This document shows, one piece after another, positions 19,527 through 28,095 of a stretch of DNA of 64,000 nucleotides. Location of the stretch: the NCBI GenBank assembly GCA_030428885.1, contig JAUIEJ010000002.1:188501-252500 (forward strand), in the 5' to 3' direction. Numbering within the stretch: position 1 is the first letter of the stretch; every line of letters starts with the position of its first letter. The notes beneath the pieces are model-generated. The model did no database searches. It had not been told where the DNA came from and saw nothing but the letters and a program-made list of their open reading frames with translations. The position numbers and the translations under genes were made by a program. The stretch comes from Gemmatimonadota bacterium (GTDB lineage: Bacteria > Gemmatimonadota > Gemmatimonadetes > Longimicrobiales > Gaopeijiaceae).

Positions 19527-20707
19527 GCGACCATCCGTCGACGACCCGCGGGAAGACCGAAGAACACCTTCGCTCCGAGAACCCCGACGAGAAACAGGAG
19601 CGGTACCGTCCAACCCTCGGTCGCATCGTGGAGATACCCGAACGCGGCAGGCCCCGTCGAGGCCACGAGATATCCGACGGACTGGGCCATGCCCGAGAGC
19701 TCGCTCGCGGACTCGGCATCGGGCGCCCGGAGAACGAGGAGGGTGAGAACCAGCCCGAACGTTCCCCCGAGCGCGAACCCCAGGAGTGCGACCCACACCG
19801 CCGCGAGGGTTCCTGCCGGTAGCAGCAGCCCGGCGATGCCGACGCTCTCGAGGCCCGCCAGGGTCCAGATGATCCGGCGTTGGTCGCTCACGCGCCCGGC
19901 AAGGAGCGGAACGACGCTCGTCCCGGCCACCCCCGTGGCTTGCGACAGCGCGAGAAGCCATCCGGCGGATGCGCCGCTCAGACCCCGGCTCTGCAGGAGG
20001 TCGGGAAGCCAGGCGATGACAACGTAGAAGGTCATCGACTGGAGCCCCAGGTAGAGCGCCACCTGCCAGGCGAGTCTCGACCGCCCGAGGGCCCGAAGCG
20101 AGACTCCGCCGACACCGACCCTGCGCGGGGGCCGCCGACGTGACAAGCGGATACCCCAGACGAGGAGCGCTACGCCCGCCGGTACCGCCCAGATGCCGAG
20201 TGCGCCCCTCCAACCCAGATCCGTTGCCAGCGGTACCGTGAACCCCGCCGCGGCCATCGCTCCGACGCCCATCATGCTCGAGTAAAGACTCGTGATGGGG
20301 CCTGCCTGATCCGCGAAGTCTCGTTTCGCAATGGCGGGCAAAAGCACATTGCCCAGGGCGATCCCGACACCGAGCGTTCCCGTCCCGACGAAGAGCGCCT
20401 CGACCCTGGGGACCGCCCGCAGCGCGGTTCCCGTGAGGAGGAGCACCAGGGCGAGGGCCACCGCATGCTCCACCCCTACCCGCCGGGTGACGGCCGAGGT
20501 GAACATCGACACGCACCCGAACGCCAACAGCGGGAGCGTCGTGAGCGTTCCGATCGCCGTGTTGGAGAGCCCAGTGGCCTCACGAAGGTCCGGCACCAGA
20601 GGCCCCACGCTGGCGAGCGCGGGCCGGAGATTCAGTGCGACGAGTGCGATCCCCATGACCAGGCCCCATCGACGGACCGGCGGATCGGGGGTGGGTCGTG
20701 CAGACAT
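19523..20707 (-). CDS. MFS transporter, CynX/NimT family
   Basis: The 394-residue product is a 12-helix major facilitator. Its first loop, NLRPALASVGPLVPDLREATGLS, is typical of the CynX (cyanate)/NimT (2-nitroimidazole) group. I chose ATG 20707, close to the first helix; the open frame upstream overlaps the histidine kinase. Substrate is unknown. It is coupled to the MOSC gene. It follows the histidine kinase by 7 bases and could belong to the same transcript. Confidence 0.9.
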   Translation of the reverse strand: MSARPTPDPPVRRWGLVMGIALVALNLRPALASVGPLVPDLREATGLSNTAIGTLTTLPLLAFGCVSMFTSAVTRRVGVEHAVALALVLLLTGTALRAVPRVEALFVGTGTLGVGIALGNVLLPAIAKRDFADQAGPITSLYSSMMGVGAMAAAGFTVPLATDLGWRGALGIWAVPAGVALLVWGIRLSRRRPPRRVGVGGVSLRALGRSRLAWQVALYLGLQSMTFYVVIAWLPDLLQSRGLSGASAGWLLALSQATGVAGTSVVPLLAGRVSDQRRIIWTLAGLESVGIAGLLLPAGTLAAVWVALLGFALGGTFGLVLTLLVLRAPDAESASELSGMAQSVGYLVASTGPAAFGYLHDATEGWTVPLLFLVGVLGAKVFFGLPAGRRRMVA

Positions 20708-20714
20708 GGGCGCC

Positions 20715-21791
20715 TCAGCGAGGGACCCGCCCATCGCCCGGACCGGCCACGTCGTACTCGATCTCGTACAGCGGAAGGGCGATCCGCACCGTGGTGCCGA
20801 CCCCGGGCGCGCTGTCCACGTCGACGGTAGCCCCGAGTTGCTCTGCTCGTTCCCGAAGGCCGAAGAGCCCGAGGCCCCGCCCGCGGTCCCACTCCTGCTC
20901 CACATCGAATCCCACACCCCGATCCACCACGGCAATGGTAAGCGAACCGCTATCCGAAGCCACGCGAAGGGTCGCCTCGCGGGCTCCGGAATGACGCAGG
21001 ACGTTGGAAAGGGCCTCCTGGATCATTCGGTACAGGTTCAGTTCCGCCGATCCGGCCAGTCCGGCGGGCAGGTGTCCCACGGTGACCTGGACATCGAGCC
21101 CGACCTCGGACATGTCGCGCGCCAGGCCCCGGACGGCGGCTTCGAATCCGGCGTCGTCCAGGGCGGGAGGGCGCAGCCCCCGCGCGTACCGCCGAATCGA
21201 CTCGACGATGTCCACGAGTTCGGAGCGGAATGCCTCGAGACGACGGTCGGCGGCGGGATCGCGGATCTCGTTTCGGATGGTCCGGAGGCGTAGGATGAGG
21301 GCCGCCAGCCGCTGGGCCGTGTCGTCGTGGAGTTCCCGGGAGAGTCGCTTCCGCTCCTCCTCGGCGGCCCGGACCGAACCCGCGGCGAGCCGACGTAGAC
21401 GGACCCGGCTCCGGGAGATGGCGTCGAGCATGTCGTTGAACACGCGACCGAGCCGCGCCAGGGAATGATCGGCGACCACCGAAACCGGAGCGCGGGCGTC
21501 CAGATCGCCCGACTCCACCCGGAGCGCCGCCTCCTCGATACTGCGAAGGGGAGCGAGAGCGAAACGCAGGATGTTCCAGTTGGCGAGCAGGCTCACCGCT
21601 CCGCCCACCGTCCCGACGGTGAGAACGAGGAGCCAGATCGGATGACCGGGTCGGGCTCGGGCGACATGCGTGACGAAGGCCGTTCCCGCCCCCGCTCCCA
21701 GCGCCACGACGAATCCGTTGGCGACGAGGATCTTGTAGAGAAGGGGGACCCCGAGGAGTCTCCGACGCCATCTTTGGAGGGCTTGGATCAC
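20715..21791 (-). CDS. orphan NarL-type (HisKA_3) sensor histidine kinase
   Basis: The 358-residue product has two hydrophobic segments (about 19-40 and 51-69) with only about ten residues between them, so almost no periplasmic sensor. A HAMP-like region follows to about 130. The dimerisation/phosphoacceptor helix has His155 in RELHDDTAQRLAAL. The HATPase domain shows IQEALSNVLRHSGA, VVDRGVGFD and GLGLFGLRERAEQLGA. This is the NarX/DesK type that pairs with LuxR-like regulators, but none is nearby. The GTG start at 21791 overlaps the Mrp stop (GTGA). Confidence 0.92.
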   Translation of the reverse strand: MIQALQRWRRRLLGVPLLYKILVANGFVVALGAGAGTAFVTHVARARPGHPIWLLVLTVGTVGGAVSLLANWNILRFALAPLRSIEEAALRVESGDLDARAPVSVVADHSLARLGRVFNDMLDAISRSRVRLRRLAAGSVRAAEEERKRLSRELHDDTAQRLAALILRLRTIRNEIRDPAADRRLEAFRSELVDIVESIRRYARGLRPPALDDAGFEAAVRGLARDMSEVGLDVQVTVGHLPAGLAGSAELNLYRMIQEALSNVLRHSGAREATLRVASDSGSLTIAVVDRGVGFDVEQEWDRGRGLGLFGLRERAEQLGATVDVDSAPGVGTTVRIALPLYEIEYDVAGPGDGRVPR

Positions 21792-22840
21792 GGGGCCTGG
21801 GTCAGGCGCCTCGTGACCCCCTCGGCGATCCTCGCGAACGCCCGTGCCGTGCCGGTATCCGGCCCGCGCAGAGCAGCGGGCACCCCCGTATCGCCCCCCT
21901 CGACGGTCGCCTCGTCGAAGGGAACGGAGCCCATCACGTCGATCCCCTCCTCGCGAGCCAGACGCTCCCCGCCGCCCTGCCCGAACGGATGGGAACGACG
22001 ACCACAGGCGCACTCCGCGAAGGCCATGTTCTCGACCACTCCGAGCACCGGTACGGCGAGCTTCCGGAACATCGACACGGCCTTGGCGGCTTCGGTCGCC
22101 GCCAGGCGCTGCGGGGTCGTCACGACGACCGCACCGTCGACCACGACGGCCTGGGCGAGCGACAGAGGAACGTCTCCGGTGCCGGGCGGCAGGTCGACCA
22201 CCAGGATGTCGAGCTCCGGCCAGAGCACGCCGCGGGAGAACTGCTTCACCGCCTTCCCCACCATGGGGCCTCGCCACACCGCAGGCGATTCCGGCCCGAG
22301 GAAGAACCCGAACGACACCACCGAGAGTCCCAGGACCTCGAGCGGAATCACCTGCTTGCGATCACTCATCCGGACCCGTTTCGCTCCGTCTTCCAGTCCG
22401 ACGAGCATGGGAACGGACGGACCGTAGATGTCGGCGTCGAGGAGTCCTACACGCGCCCCTCGGTCGCGCAGGGCGAGAGCGAGATTCACCGCGACGGTGC
22501 TCTTTCCGACCCCGCCTTTCCCTGCCCCGACGGCCACCACTCGCCCGACGTTCGGCAAGCGGGATCGCCCGGCCCAGGGGTTCCGCCGACCGGGCGCCTG
22601 CTCCGGAGGCAGGATCTGGACCTCGCAACGAACGGCCCCTGCATCCTTCAGGCGCTCCCGGATCGCGGCACGCAGCAGGTCCGGCACGTCGTCGCGTTCC
22701 GTCGAGAGCACCAGGGAGACGTGGACGCGATCGTTCCGGACCGTCACGGCCCGCACCAGTCCGAGCGCGACGATGTCACGTTCGAGTCCAGGGTAGGGCA
22801 CCGAGGTCAGGGCAGCGCGGGCCGCCGCTTCCGTGAGCAT
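21788..22840 (-). CDS. Mrp/ApbC (NBP35-type) P-loop ATPase, Fe-S cluster carrier
   Basis: The 350-residue product has an N-terminal DUF59/MIP18-like domain (about 1-80) and a Mrp ATPase with the deviant Walker A GKGGVGKST (107-115). DADIYGPSVP, DLPPGTGDVPL and VVENMAFAECACG follow; the CxC pair binds the cluster in Mrp homologues. ATG 22840 has GGAG 8 bases upstream. A TTG at 22897 after AAGGAGGGG is an alternative. Coupling to a histidine kinase is unusual. It may mature Fe-S proteins under low oxygen or NO stress (inference). Confidence 0.92.
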   Translation of the reverse strand: MLTEAAARAALTSVPYPGLERDIVALGLVRAVTVRNDRVHVSLVLSTERDDVPDLLRAAIRERLKDAGAVRCEVQILPPEQAPGRRNPWAGRSRLPNVGRVVAVGAGKGGVGKSTVAVNLALALRDRGARVGLLDADIYGPSVPMLVGLEDGAKRVRMSDRKQVIPLEVLGLSVVSFGFFLGPESPAVWRGPMVGKAVKQFSRGVLWPELDILVVDLPPGTGDVPLSLAQAVVVDGAVVVTTPQRLAATEAAKAVSMFRKLAVPVLGVVENMAFAECACGRRSHPFGQGGGERLAREEGIDVMGSVPFDEATVEGGDTGVPAALRGPDTGTARAFARIAEGVTRRLTQAP

Positions 22841-22910
22841 CGAGTGATCTCCGGGCGTTGTTCGTCTGGCCCCCCTCACTGCACGGGCTTGTCGCAAGAG
22901 ACCCCTCCTT

Positions 22911-22924
22911 ACGATATTTGTCAA
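22911..22924 (-). promoter_or_regulatory. CRP/FNR-like box upstream of mrp
   Basis: On the minus strand TTGAC-AAAT-ATCGT resembles the FNR/Dnr pattern TTGAT-N4-ATCAA with changes in the outer right arm. Thirteen bases including the preceding C (CTTGACAAATATCG) are identical to the element in front of the oppositely transcribed Rieske/oxidase operon at 23812. It lies about 70 bases before the chosen mrp start. Confidence 0.45.
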
Positions 22925-23072
22925 GGACATCATCACGTTAATTATCGCCCTGCCTCGGGCGTTCACCCGCCGTGCTGCAACGCTTCCCCATCTTCCGGAG
23001 ACCGTTCCTGTGAGGCCCCCGAGATTCGGGCTTCTCCGGACTCAGATCGAACGTCGGGCCCCCCGTCACCAT

Positions 23073-23330
23073 CTCCGGCGACCGTCGACGACGCCGAAGA
23101 GGTCGTTCAGGACACCTGGATCGCCGCTCTGACCCGGGACCCCGGTGTTCGATCATGCGTGGGCCCACGAGCCCGCAATGACCTCGCCCGATCCGGATTC
23201 CGAACAGACCCTGGGTCTCGACCTCGGACGTCGCATCGACGAGGCCCTCGCCGAGCTCCCGTTTCGTCAACGGCAGGGGGTGCGGCTCCGCGATCTGGGG
23301 GGGCTGGTCGCCGAACAACGTGTGCTTGCG
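23073..23330 (+). pseudogene. decayed ECF-type sigma factor gene
   Basis: One frame (about 23079-23190) reads VDDAEEVVQDTWIAALTRDP and then an ARNDLARS segment, like sigma region 2 and the start of the linker. A second frame (about 23175-23325) reads RRIDEALAELPFRQRQGVRLRDLGGL, like region 4. No single frame spans both, no proper start is present, and the linker is too short. This looks like a remnant with a deletion and a frameshift. The span lies between two divergent transcription units. Confidence 0.5.
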
Positions 23331-23347
23331 CCTACGGCTTTCCCCGG

Positions 23348-23791
23348 TCAACCCGCGGGCCCTGATTCATCGCGGCCCTCACCAACTCCGCGAGAAGGTG
23401 GCGCACTGACGGAGCCGTCGGGCGCCGGATCCGTGCCGGCTGCGATCCGGCGCCCGACCCACGCCAGGAAATCCCGGGCTGTCAGCCCCATCTCCGCCGG
23501 TTGCAGATGGCTGCCCAGTTCGAACGCGACGAGGTCGCTGAACTGCATCTCGCAGAGGTCCCGGTCCAGATGCCGGTGCACCTCCCCGAACAGCCGTCGC
23601 CTGGAAGCGTCGTCGTGGAATTCGAGGCAGACACGAAGGCGTTCGTCGGGGGTGCACTCGTACCGCAGGTGCCAACCGTAGGGGAAGGCCTGCTGCAACA
23701 GCAGGCCGAGATGGGACTCGTGTCGCACGCGGGGCTCCAACCGGTTCGAAACGGGGTCGGCATCTACTCGACGGGCATCGAGAGCGCCCAC
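23348..23791 (-). CDS. hypothetical cytoplasmic protein
   Basis: From a GTG at 23791 the frame gives 147 residues with normal codon use for this genome, rich in His, Arg and Asp. There is no signal peptide, transmembrane helix or recognised motif. The sequence includes FPYGWHLRYECTPDERLRV and ends Ser/Pro-rich. I do not recognise it. It is divergent from the Rieske/oxidase operon and shares its promoter gap, so it could be a small regulator. The start could be later, at an internal GTG or TTG. Confidence 0.6.
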   Translation of the reverse strand: MGALDARRVDADPVSNRLEPRVRHESHLGLLLQQAFPYGWHLRYECTPDERLRVCLEFHDDASRRRLFGEVHRHLDRDLCEMQFSDLVAFELGSHLQPAEMGLTARDFLAWVGRRIAAGTDPAPDGSVSAPPSRGVGEGRDESGPAG

Positions 23792-23805
23792 CCCATTATC
23801 ATGGC

Positions 23806-23841
23806 ATATTTCTTGACAAATATCGAGAGCCCCGGTATGCT
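23806..23841 (+). promoter_or_regulatory. promoter with overlapping inverted repeat and CRP/FNR-like box, oxidase operon
   Basis: TTGACA (23813-23818, perfect) and TATGCT (23836-23841) are 17 bases apart, a strong housekeeping-type promoter. The -35 lies inside an exact inverted repeat ATATTT-N6-AAATAT (23806-23823). It also lies inside TTGAC-AAAT-ATCGA (23813-23826), a near-match to TTGAT-N4-ATCAA. The shared 14-mer recurs before mrp. Position over the -35 suits repression or close activation. Confidence 0.65.
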
Positions 23842-23942
23842 GGGCTCCCGTACGCAACTTCGATCCCGGACCGCGCTGTCATGGGCAACCCTCCCGACCG
23901 CATGAGCCGTCACGCGCCCGAGCCACGCGTCGAGCCACCTCT

Positions 23943-24257
23943 ATGACCGAGCATCGTGTTTGTCGGGTCGAAGAACTGGTGGATCACGAGGTTCGGGCCT
24001 TCCGGGCCGGTAGGCGGGAACTGGTCCATTGTCTCTTCGACGGACGAGTGTGCGTTCTCTCGGCCGAGTGTACGCACGAGGCGCTCCCCCTGGCCGGGGG
24101 GGCGATCGATAACGGTGTCGTGACCTGCCCCTGGCATGGTGCCCGCTACGACGTTCGGACGGGAGCGGTGCGCGCGCTCCCCGCGGTGCGCCCCCTCCGG
24201 TCCTTCCCTGCTCGTGTGGACGAATCCGGAATCGTCTTCGTCGATTCCGAGGCCTAG
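23943..24257 (+). CDS. Rieske-type [2Fe-2S] ferredoxin
   Basis: The 104-residue protein has the Rieske ligand pairs Cys43-x-His45 (CTH) and Cys62-x2-His65 (CPWHG) with 16 residues between them. It has no signal or membrane anchor. Small soluble proteins of this type (NirD/BphF-like) carry electrons to oxygenases or reductases. It is the first gene after the promoter at 23813 and precedes a membrane protein by four bases. Its partner in this operon is not obvious, since the oxidase downstream takes electrons through c-type hemes. Confidence 0.93.
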   Translation: MTEHRVCRVEELVDHEVRAFRAGRRELVHCLFDGRVCVLSAECTHEALPLAGGAIDNGVVTCPWHGARYDVRTGAVRALPAVRPLRSFPARVDESGIVFVDSEA

Positions 24258-24261
24258 AACC

Positions 24262-24717
24262 GTGTACACCCTCGTCCGCCGGTTCATCAAGACCGGCATC
24301 GCCTTTCTGTTCACCGGACTCCTGCTCGGAGCCTGGATGCTGATCGAACGGGAGCTGTTCGGTCGGTGGCCGAACCCCTACCTGGTATCGGCCCACGCCC
24401 ACGCGGTCCTCATCGGCTTCGTGATGTTCCTGATCCTTGGAGTCGCGCTCTGGCTCTTTCCGCGAGCGGCCAAGGACGACCAACGCTATTCGCCGGGTCG
24501 AGCCGAGGCCGCCTACTGGATTCTGCTGATCGCGACGGGAGGACGATTCCTGGCCGAAGCCGCACGGGCCGGCATCGACCGGCCCCTTCTGGGCTGGGTC
24601 GTCGTGGTCGGTGGTCTGGGGCAGATCGTCGGCCTCGGGCTCTACTTCTGGACGATGTGGACCCGGATCCGCCCGGTCGGGAGCCATCTCCGCGAGGCCC
24701 AGGGGGAGCGGTTCTGA
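24262..24717 (+). CDS. four-helix membrane protein resembling part of heme-copper subunit I
   Basis: The 151-residue product from GTG 24262 has four transmembrane helices. Helix 2 begins SAHAHAVLIGFVMFLILGVALWLFP, reminiscent of the heme-ligand H-x-H helix of cbb3 and NOR subunit I (GHxHAG). It is too short to be a complete subunit. Members of this type are often found beside cbb3-like genes and may bind heme b. I cannot name the family with confidence. Confidence 0.75.
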   Translation: MYTLVRRFIKTGIAFLFTGLLLGAWMLIERELFGRWPNPYLVSAHAHAVLIGFVMFLILGVALWLFPRAAKDDQRYSPGRAEAAYWILLIATGGRFLAEAARAGIDRPLLGWVVVVGGLGQIVGLGLYFWTMWTRIRPVGSHLREAQGERF

Positions 24718-24807
24718 TGGCGTAGCGTCTCACCGCGGTTCTCCGAGGCGTAACCAGAACACCTCCTCAGGCGACCGTCTTTCACTCCACCCTCCCCCAC
24801 GACCCAC

Positions 24808-26286
24808 ATGTCCGGAACCGACACCACGACGCCGCACCCGACGGTCGGCCGACCGCTCACGGTGGCCAAGGCACGCATCGACGAGATCATCGACGCCGAC
24901 CACCGGCTGACGCGGCTCGTCTACGTGTATCTCGCCTGCGCCACGGCGTGGCTGGTATTCGGCACGCTCATCGGCGAATACCTGGGCCTGAAATTCACGT
25001 GGCCCGAACTCGGCGTGGCGCCGTGGCTGTCGTTCGGTCGTCTGCGCCCGGTTCACACCAACGTGGTGTTCTGGGGGTGGACGTCGCTCTCCATGATCGG
25101 GTTGGCCCTGTGGGTCGTGCCCCGGACCAGCCAGCGCGCCCTCCACAGCCTGCGCCTGGCGTGGGTCGCCCTGGGTCTCATGAACGCGGCCGTGATTCTC
25201 GGAGTGATCCAGCTCCTCGCCGGGGTGACCAACGGAGCGGGAGAGTTCCGGGAATTCGTGTGGCCGATCATGGCCCTCTTCGCGTCGGGCCTCGTCCTGC
25301 TCGGCTACAACCTCTATCGGACGATCGCTCGCCGCGGCACCGAAGAGATCTACATCTCCAACTGGTACATTCTCGCGGCGTTCATCATGACCTCGATCCT
25401 GGTCACGATCGCCTACCTGCCCTGGTTCCAGTACGGCCTGGGCGACACGGTGATCCAGGGCTACTACATGCACCAGGGCGTCGGCCAGTGGTTCACGCCC
25501 ATGGTGCTGGGGCTCACCTACTACTTCCTGCCCAAGTTTCTCAACAAACCGATCTACTCGTATTCCCTGGGCGTCCTGGCGTTTTGGACCCAGGTGATCT
25601 TCTACACGATGATCGGCACCCACCACTTCGTGTTCAGCCCGACGCCGTGGATCCTCCAGACGGTGGCCATCGTGTTCAGCGTGGGCATGCTCGTGCCGGT
25701 GTTCGCAGGCACGGGCAACTTCCTGTTGACCATGCGAGGCAGCTGGCGCACCATCACCCGGAGCTACTCCCTTCCCTTCATCTTCGTGGGGGTGGTAACG
25801 TATTTCCTCGGGTCGACCCAGGGCACCTTCGAGGCGTTCCGGACCCTGAACCGCGCCTGGCACTTCACCGACTTCACGGTGGGTCACGCCCACCTCACGA
25901 TGTACGGCTTCGTCGTGTTCCTCATCTGGGGCGGTATCTACGGTCTGGTGCCCCGGCTCACCGGCCGTGAGCCCCCCCAACTCCTGGTCGGAATGCACTT
26001 CTGGCTCGCTTTCGTGGGGCTGGTAGTCTACGTCGGAGCCCTCTCCATCGGCGGGACCCTCCGGGGTCTGAGCTGGATGTCGGGCACCGACTTCCTCGAC
26101 TCGGTACGCCTCATGGAGGGCTATTGGTTGGGGCGGGCCGTGGGGGGAACGCTGATGTTCGCCTCCCATCTGGTGTTCGCCTGGAACCTCTGGAGCATGC
26201 GTCCGCCGGCCCTCTTCGCGGACTCCGGAACGACGGTGCAGCGCCCCCCCCAAGTCGAGCCCACTCCTGCGGGAGCCACGTCATGA
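24808..26286 (+). CDS. ccoN: cbb3-like heme-copper oxidase subunit I (CcoN-like)
   Basis: The 492-residue product has twelve helices. Ligands seen are His83, His222 (CuB), His272-His273 (CuB, GTHHF) and His360/His362 (VGHAHLT). The cross-link Tyr of C-type oxidases is kept in helix VII (IYSYS, Tyr252), which supports oxygen reduction rather than NO reduction. Helix VI differs from the usual GHNAVGFFLT: it reads YMHQGVGQWFT. The GHVHAG motif is GHAHLT. The operon supplies CcoO and c-type subunits. Divergent high-affinity oxidase is the best call. Its stop overlaps ccoO (ATGA). Confidence 0.92.
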   Translation: MSGTDTTTPHPTVGRPLTVAKARIDEIIDADHRLTRLVYVYLACATAWLVFGTLIGEYLGLKFTWPELGVAPWLSFGRLRPVHTNVVFWGWTSLSMIGLALWVVPRTSQRALHSLRLAWVALGLMNAAVILGVIQLLAGVTNGAGEFREFVWPIMALFASGLVLLGYNLYRTIARRGTEEIYISNWYILAAFIMTSILVTIAYLPWFQYGLGDTVIQGYYMHQGVGQWFTPMVLGLTYYFLPKFLNKPIYSYSLGVLAFWTQVIFYTMIGTHHFVFSPTPWILQTVAIVFSVGMLVPVFAGTGNFLLTMRGSWRTITRSYSLPFIFVGVVTYFLGSTQGTFEAFRTLNRAWHFTDFTVGHAHLTMYGFVVFLIWGGIYGLVPRLTGREPPQLLVGMHFWLAFVGLVVYVGALSIGGTLRGLSWMSGTDFLDSVRLMEGYWLGRAVGGTLMFASHLVFAWNLWSMRPPALFADSGTTVQRPPQVEPTPAGATS

Positions 26287-27272
26287 CGCTCGACTTCCAC
26301 AAGAACCACCGACTGCTGTTCGGAACCGTGTTCGGTCTATTCCTCGCCCTGAGCGGCATCATCGCCGTCGGTCCGGCGCTCTGGGTGCAGAACAACAACC
26401 GTCCCCTTCCCGATTCCCGGCCGCTGACGGACGAGGAGGCCGACGGGCAGCAGGTCTATCTCTCCGAAGGATGCGTCTACTGCCACACACAGCAGGTGCG
26501 GCCCATTCCCCAGGACACGTCGCGCTACGGTCGGGCCTCGGCCCCGGGTGACTACGCCCGACTCGGCCCACGGGACCTGTGGCGTCAGACGCCGAGCGTG
26601 TTGGGTACCGAACGCACCGGACCCGACCTGTCGGCCATCGGCGACCGCCAACCCAGCGACATCTGGCATCACATTCACCTCTATCAGCCGAGGGCCGTGG
26701 TAGGGGCGTCGATGATGCCGTCCTTCCCCTGGCTCTATGAGACGAAGGCGGAGGCCGCTCCTGGCGATGTCGTGGTGCCGGTGCCACAGTCCCACGGTCC
26801 CGACGACGGCGTCGTCGTCGCCGGACCCCGCGCGCGCGCTCTGGTGGCGTACCTACTCGCGTTGAAGCAGGCGCCCCTTCCCGGAGCGACATCGACCGTC
26901 GACCCCACCGGCTCAACGGATGCGAGCGGGGAGGCGCTGGGCGTCAGGATCTACGGCGCGCGGTGCGCGAGCTGCCACCAGGCCGGAGGCGAGGGCGTGC
27001 CGGGTGTGTACCCGCCCCTGGTCGACGACCCGGTCGTTCTCGCCGACGACCCGACACGCCACGTGCAGATCGTCCTCTTCGGGCTGTCGGGTGAGACCAT
27101 CCAGGGCACGACCTACCCCACCGTCATGCCCGGATGGGCCGAACAACTCAGCGACGAGGAGGTCGCCGCCGTGGTGAACCACGAACGACGGAGCTGGGGT
27201 CACGAGGCCCCCACGACGACTGCGGACGACGTCGCCCGCGTCCGGCAGGGAGGGCCGCCCGATGAGCAGTGA
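26283..27272 (+). CDS. ccoO: CcoO-type cytochrome c fused to a second cytochrome c domain
   Basis: The 329-residue product has an N-terminal membrane anchor (about 11-33) and a CcoO domain with EGCVYCHTQQVRP (Cys64, Cys67, His68) and a distal Met in GASMMPSFPW. After about residue 200 comes a second c-type domain, CASCH at 228-232, with a distal Met in TVMPGW. Ordinary CcoO has one heme and ends near residue 200. Here the second domain takes the place of a CcoP domain. The C-terminal 100 residues are closely related to the next gene's C-terminus, which suggests duplication. Confidence 0.93.
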   Translation: MTLDFHKNHRLLFGTVFGLFLALSGIIAVGPALWVQNNNRPLPDSRPLTDEEADGQQVYLSEGCVYCHTQQVRPIPQDTSRYGRASAPGDYARLGPRDLWRQTPSVLGTERTGPDLSAIGDRQPSDIWHHIHLYQPRAVVGASMMPSFPWLYETKAEAAPGDVVVPVPQSHGPDDGVVVAGPRARALVAYLLALKQAPLPGATSTVDPTGSTDASGEALGVRIYGARCASCHQAGGEGVPGVYPPLVDDPVVLADDPTRHVQIVLFGLSGETIQGTTYPTVMPGWAEQLSDEEVAAVVNHERRSWGHEAPTTTADDVARVRQGGPPDEQ

Positions 27273-28095
27273 CGCCCTTCCGAGCCGTGTGGAGGTGTAC
27301 CTCGACGGAAACGACGATCCCATCGGGATCTACCAGCCTCCGGCCCGCTTTCGCCTCGACACGGAGGACCTGGAAGACGGGCCCCACGAACTGCGTATCG
27401 TGGCCACGGATCGCTCCGGTCACTGCGGCGTCCGTACCATTCCCTTCGAGGTGAGGAACGGGCCCGGTATCGCGGTGGACGGCCTCAAGCGGGGCGACGT
27501 GGTGGAGGGTGCGCTCGACCTTCTGGTCAACGCCTACGGTGGCGCCTACGAGGAGAACTGGGAACCGGCACGCGCCGAAACTCCCGCCCCCATTCCGACG
27601 TGGGCCTGGGTCCTGTTTCTGGGCGCCGTCGCGTGGGCGATGTTCTACGCGGCGCGAACGTGGTCACCGTCACCCGACATGGCGGGCTCTCCGACGTTCG
27701 CCCAGTGGACCGGCGAGATCGGTGGGGACATCGGCCCCGGGCCCGGCGGGACACCCTCGGCGGACGGCGCCGGGGCGGCCCTGTATCGTACCAGTTGCGC
27801 GAGCTGTCATCAGACGAACGGAGTGGGCCTCGACGGTGTGTTCCCGCCCCTCGCGGGTGATCCCGTGGTCGTCGCCGACGACCCGACCCGCCACATTGAG
27901 ATCGTGCTGTACGGATTACAGGGGGAGGCCATCGCCGGCGTCGACTACCCGACGGCCATGCCCGGGTGGGCGCAGCAACTCAGCGATGTCGAGGTGGCCG
28001 CCGTCGTGAACCACGAACGTACGAGTTGGGGCAACGACGCACCCACCGTCACCCCCGACCAGGTGGCGCAGGTGCGGCGAAGAGGCTCCCGATGA
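27262..28095 (+). CDS. membrane-anchored cytochrome c with N-terminal Ig-like domain
   Basis: The 277-residue product overlaps ccoO by 11 bases. Residues 5-70 look like a beta-sandwich (VEVYLDGND, DGPHELRIVATDRSGH). One transmembrane helix lies at about 112-130. A monoheme cytochrome c domain follows, with CASCH (Cys179, Cys182, His183) and Met in TAMPGW. The order soluble-TM-cytochrome resembles FixG/CcoP hybrids, but the Ig-like part would be on the inner side if the heme is outside. It probably serves as the CcoP-like electron entry (inference). Confidence 0.88.
   Translation: MSSDALPSRVEVYLDGNDDPIGIYQPPARFRLDTEDLEDGPHELRIVATDRSGHCGVRTIPFEVRNGPGIAVDGLKRGDVVEGALDLLVNAYGGAYEENWEPARAETPAPIPTWAWVLFLGAVAWAMFYAARTWSPSPDMAGSPTFAQWTGEIGGDIGPGPGGTPSADGAGAALYRTSCASCHQTNGVGLDGVFPPLAGDPVVVADDPTRHIEIVLYGLQGEAIAGVDYPTAMPGWAQQLSDVEVAAVVNHERTSWGNDAPTVTPDQVAQVRRRGSR

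Noticed and set aside
24808-26286. CcoN-like subunit as a second NO reductase
   Set aside because: Although helix VI is atypical, the helix VII tyrosine and all CuB and heme ligands are kept, and CcoO follows, so an oxygen reductase is more likely.
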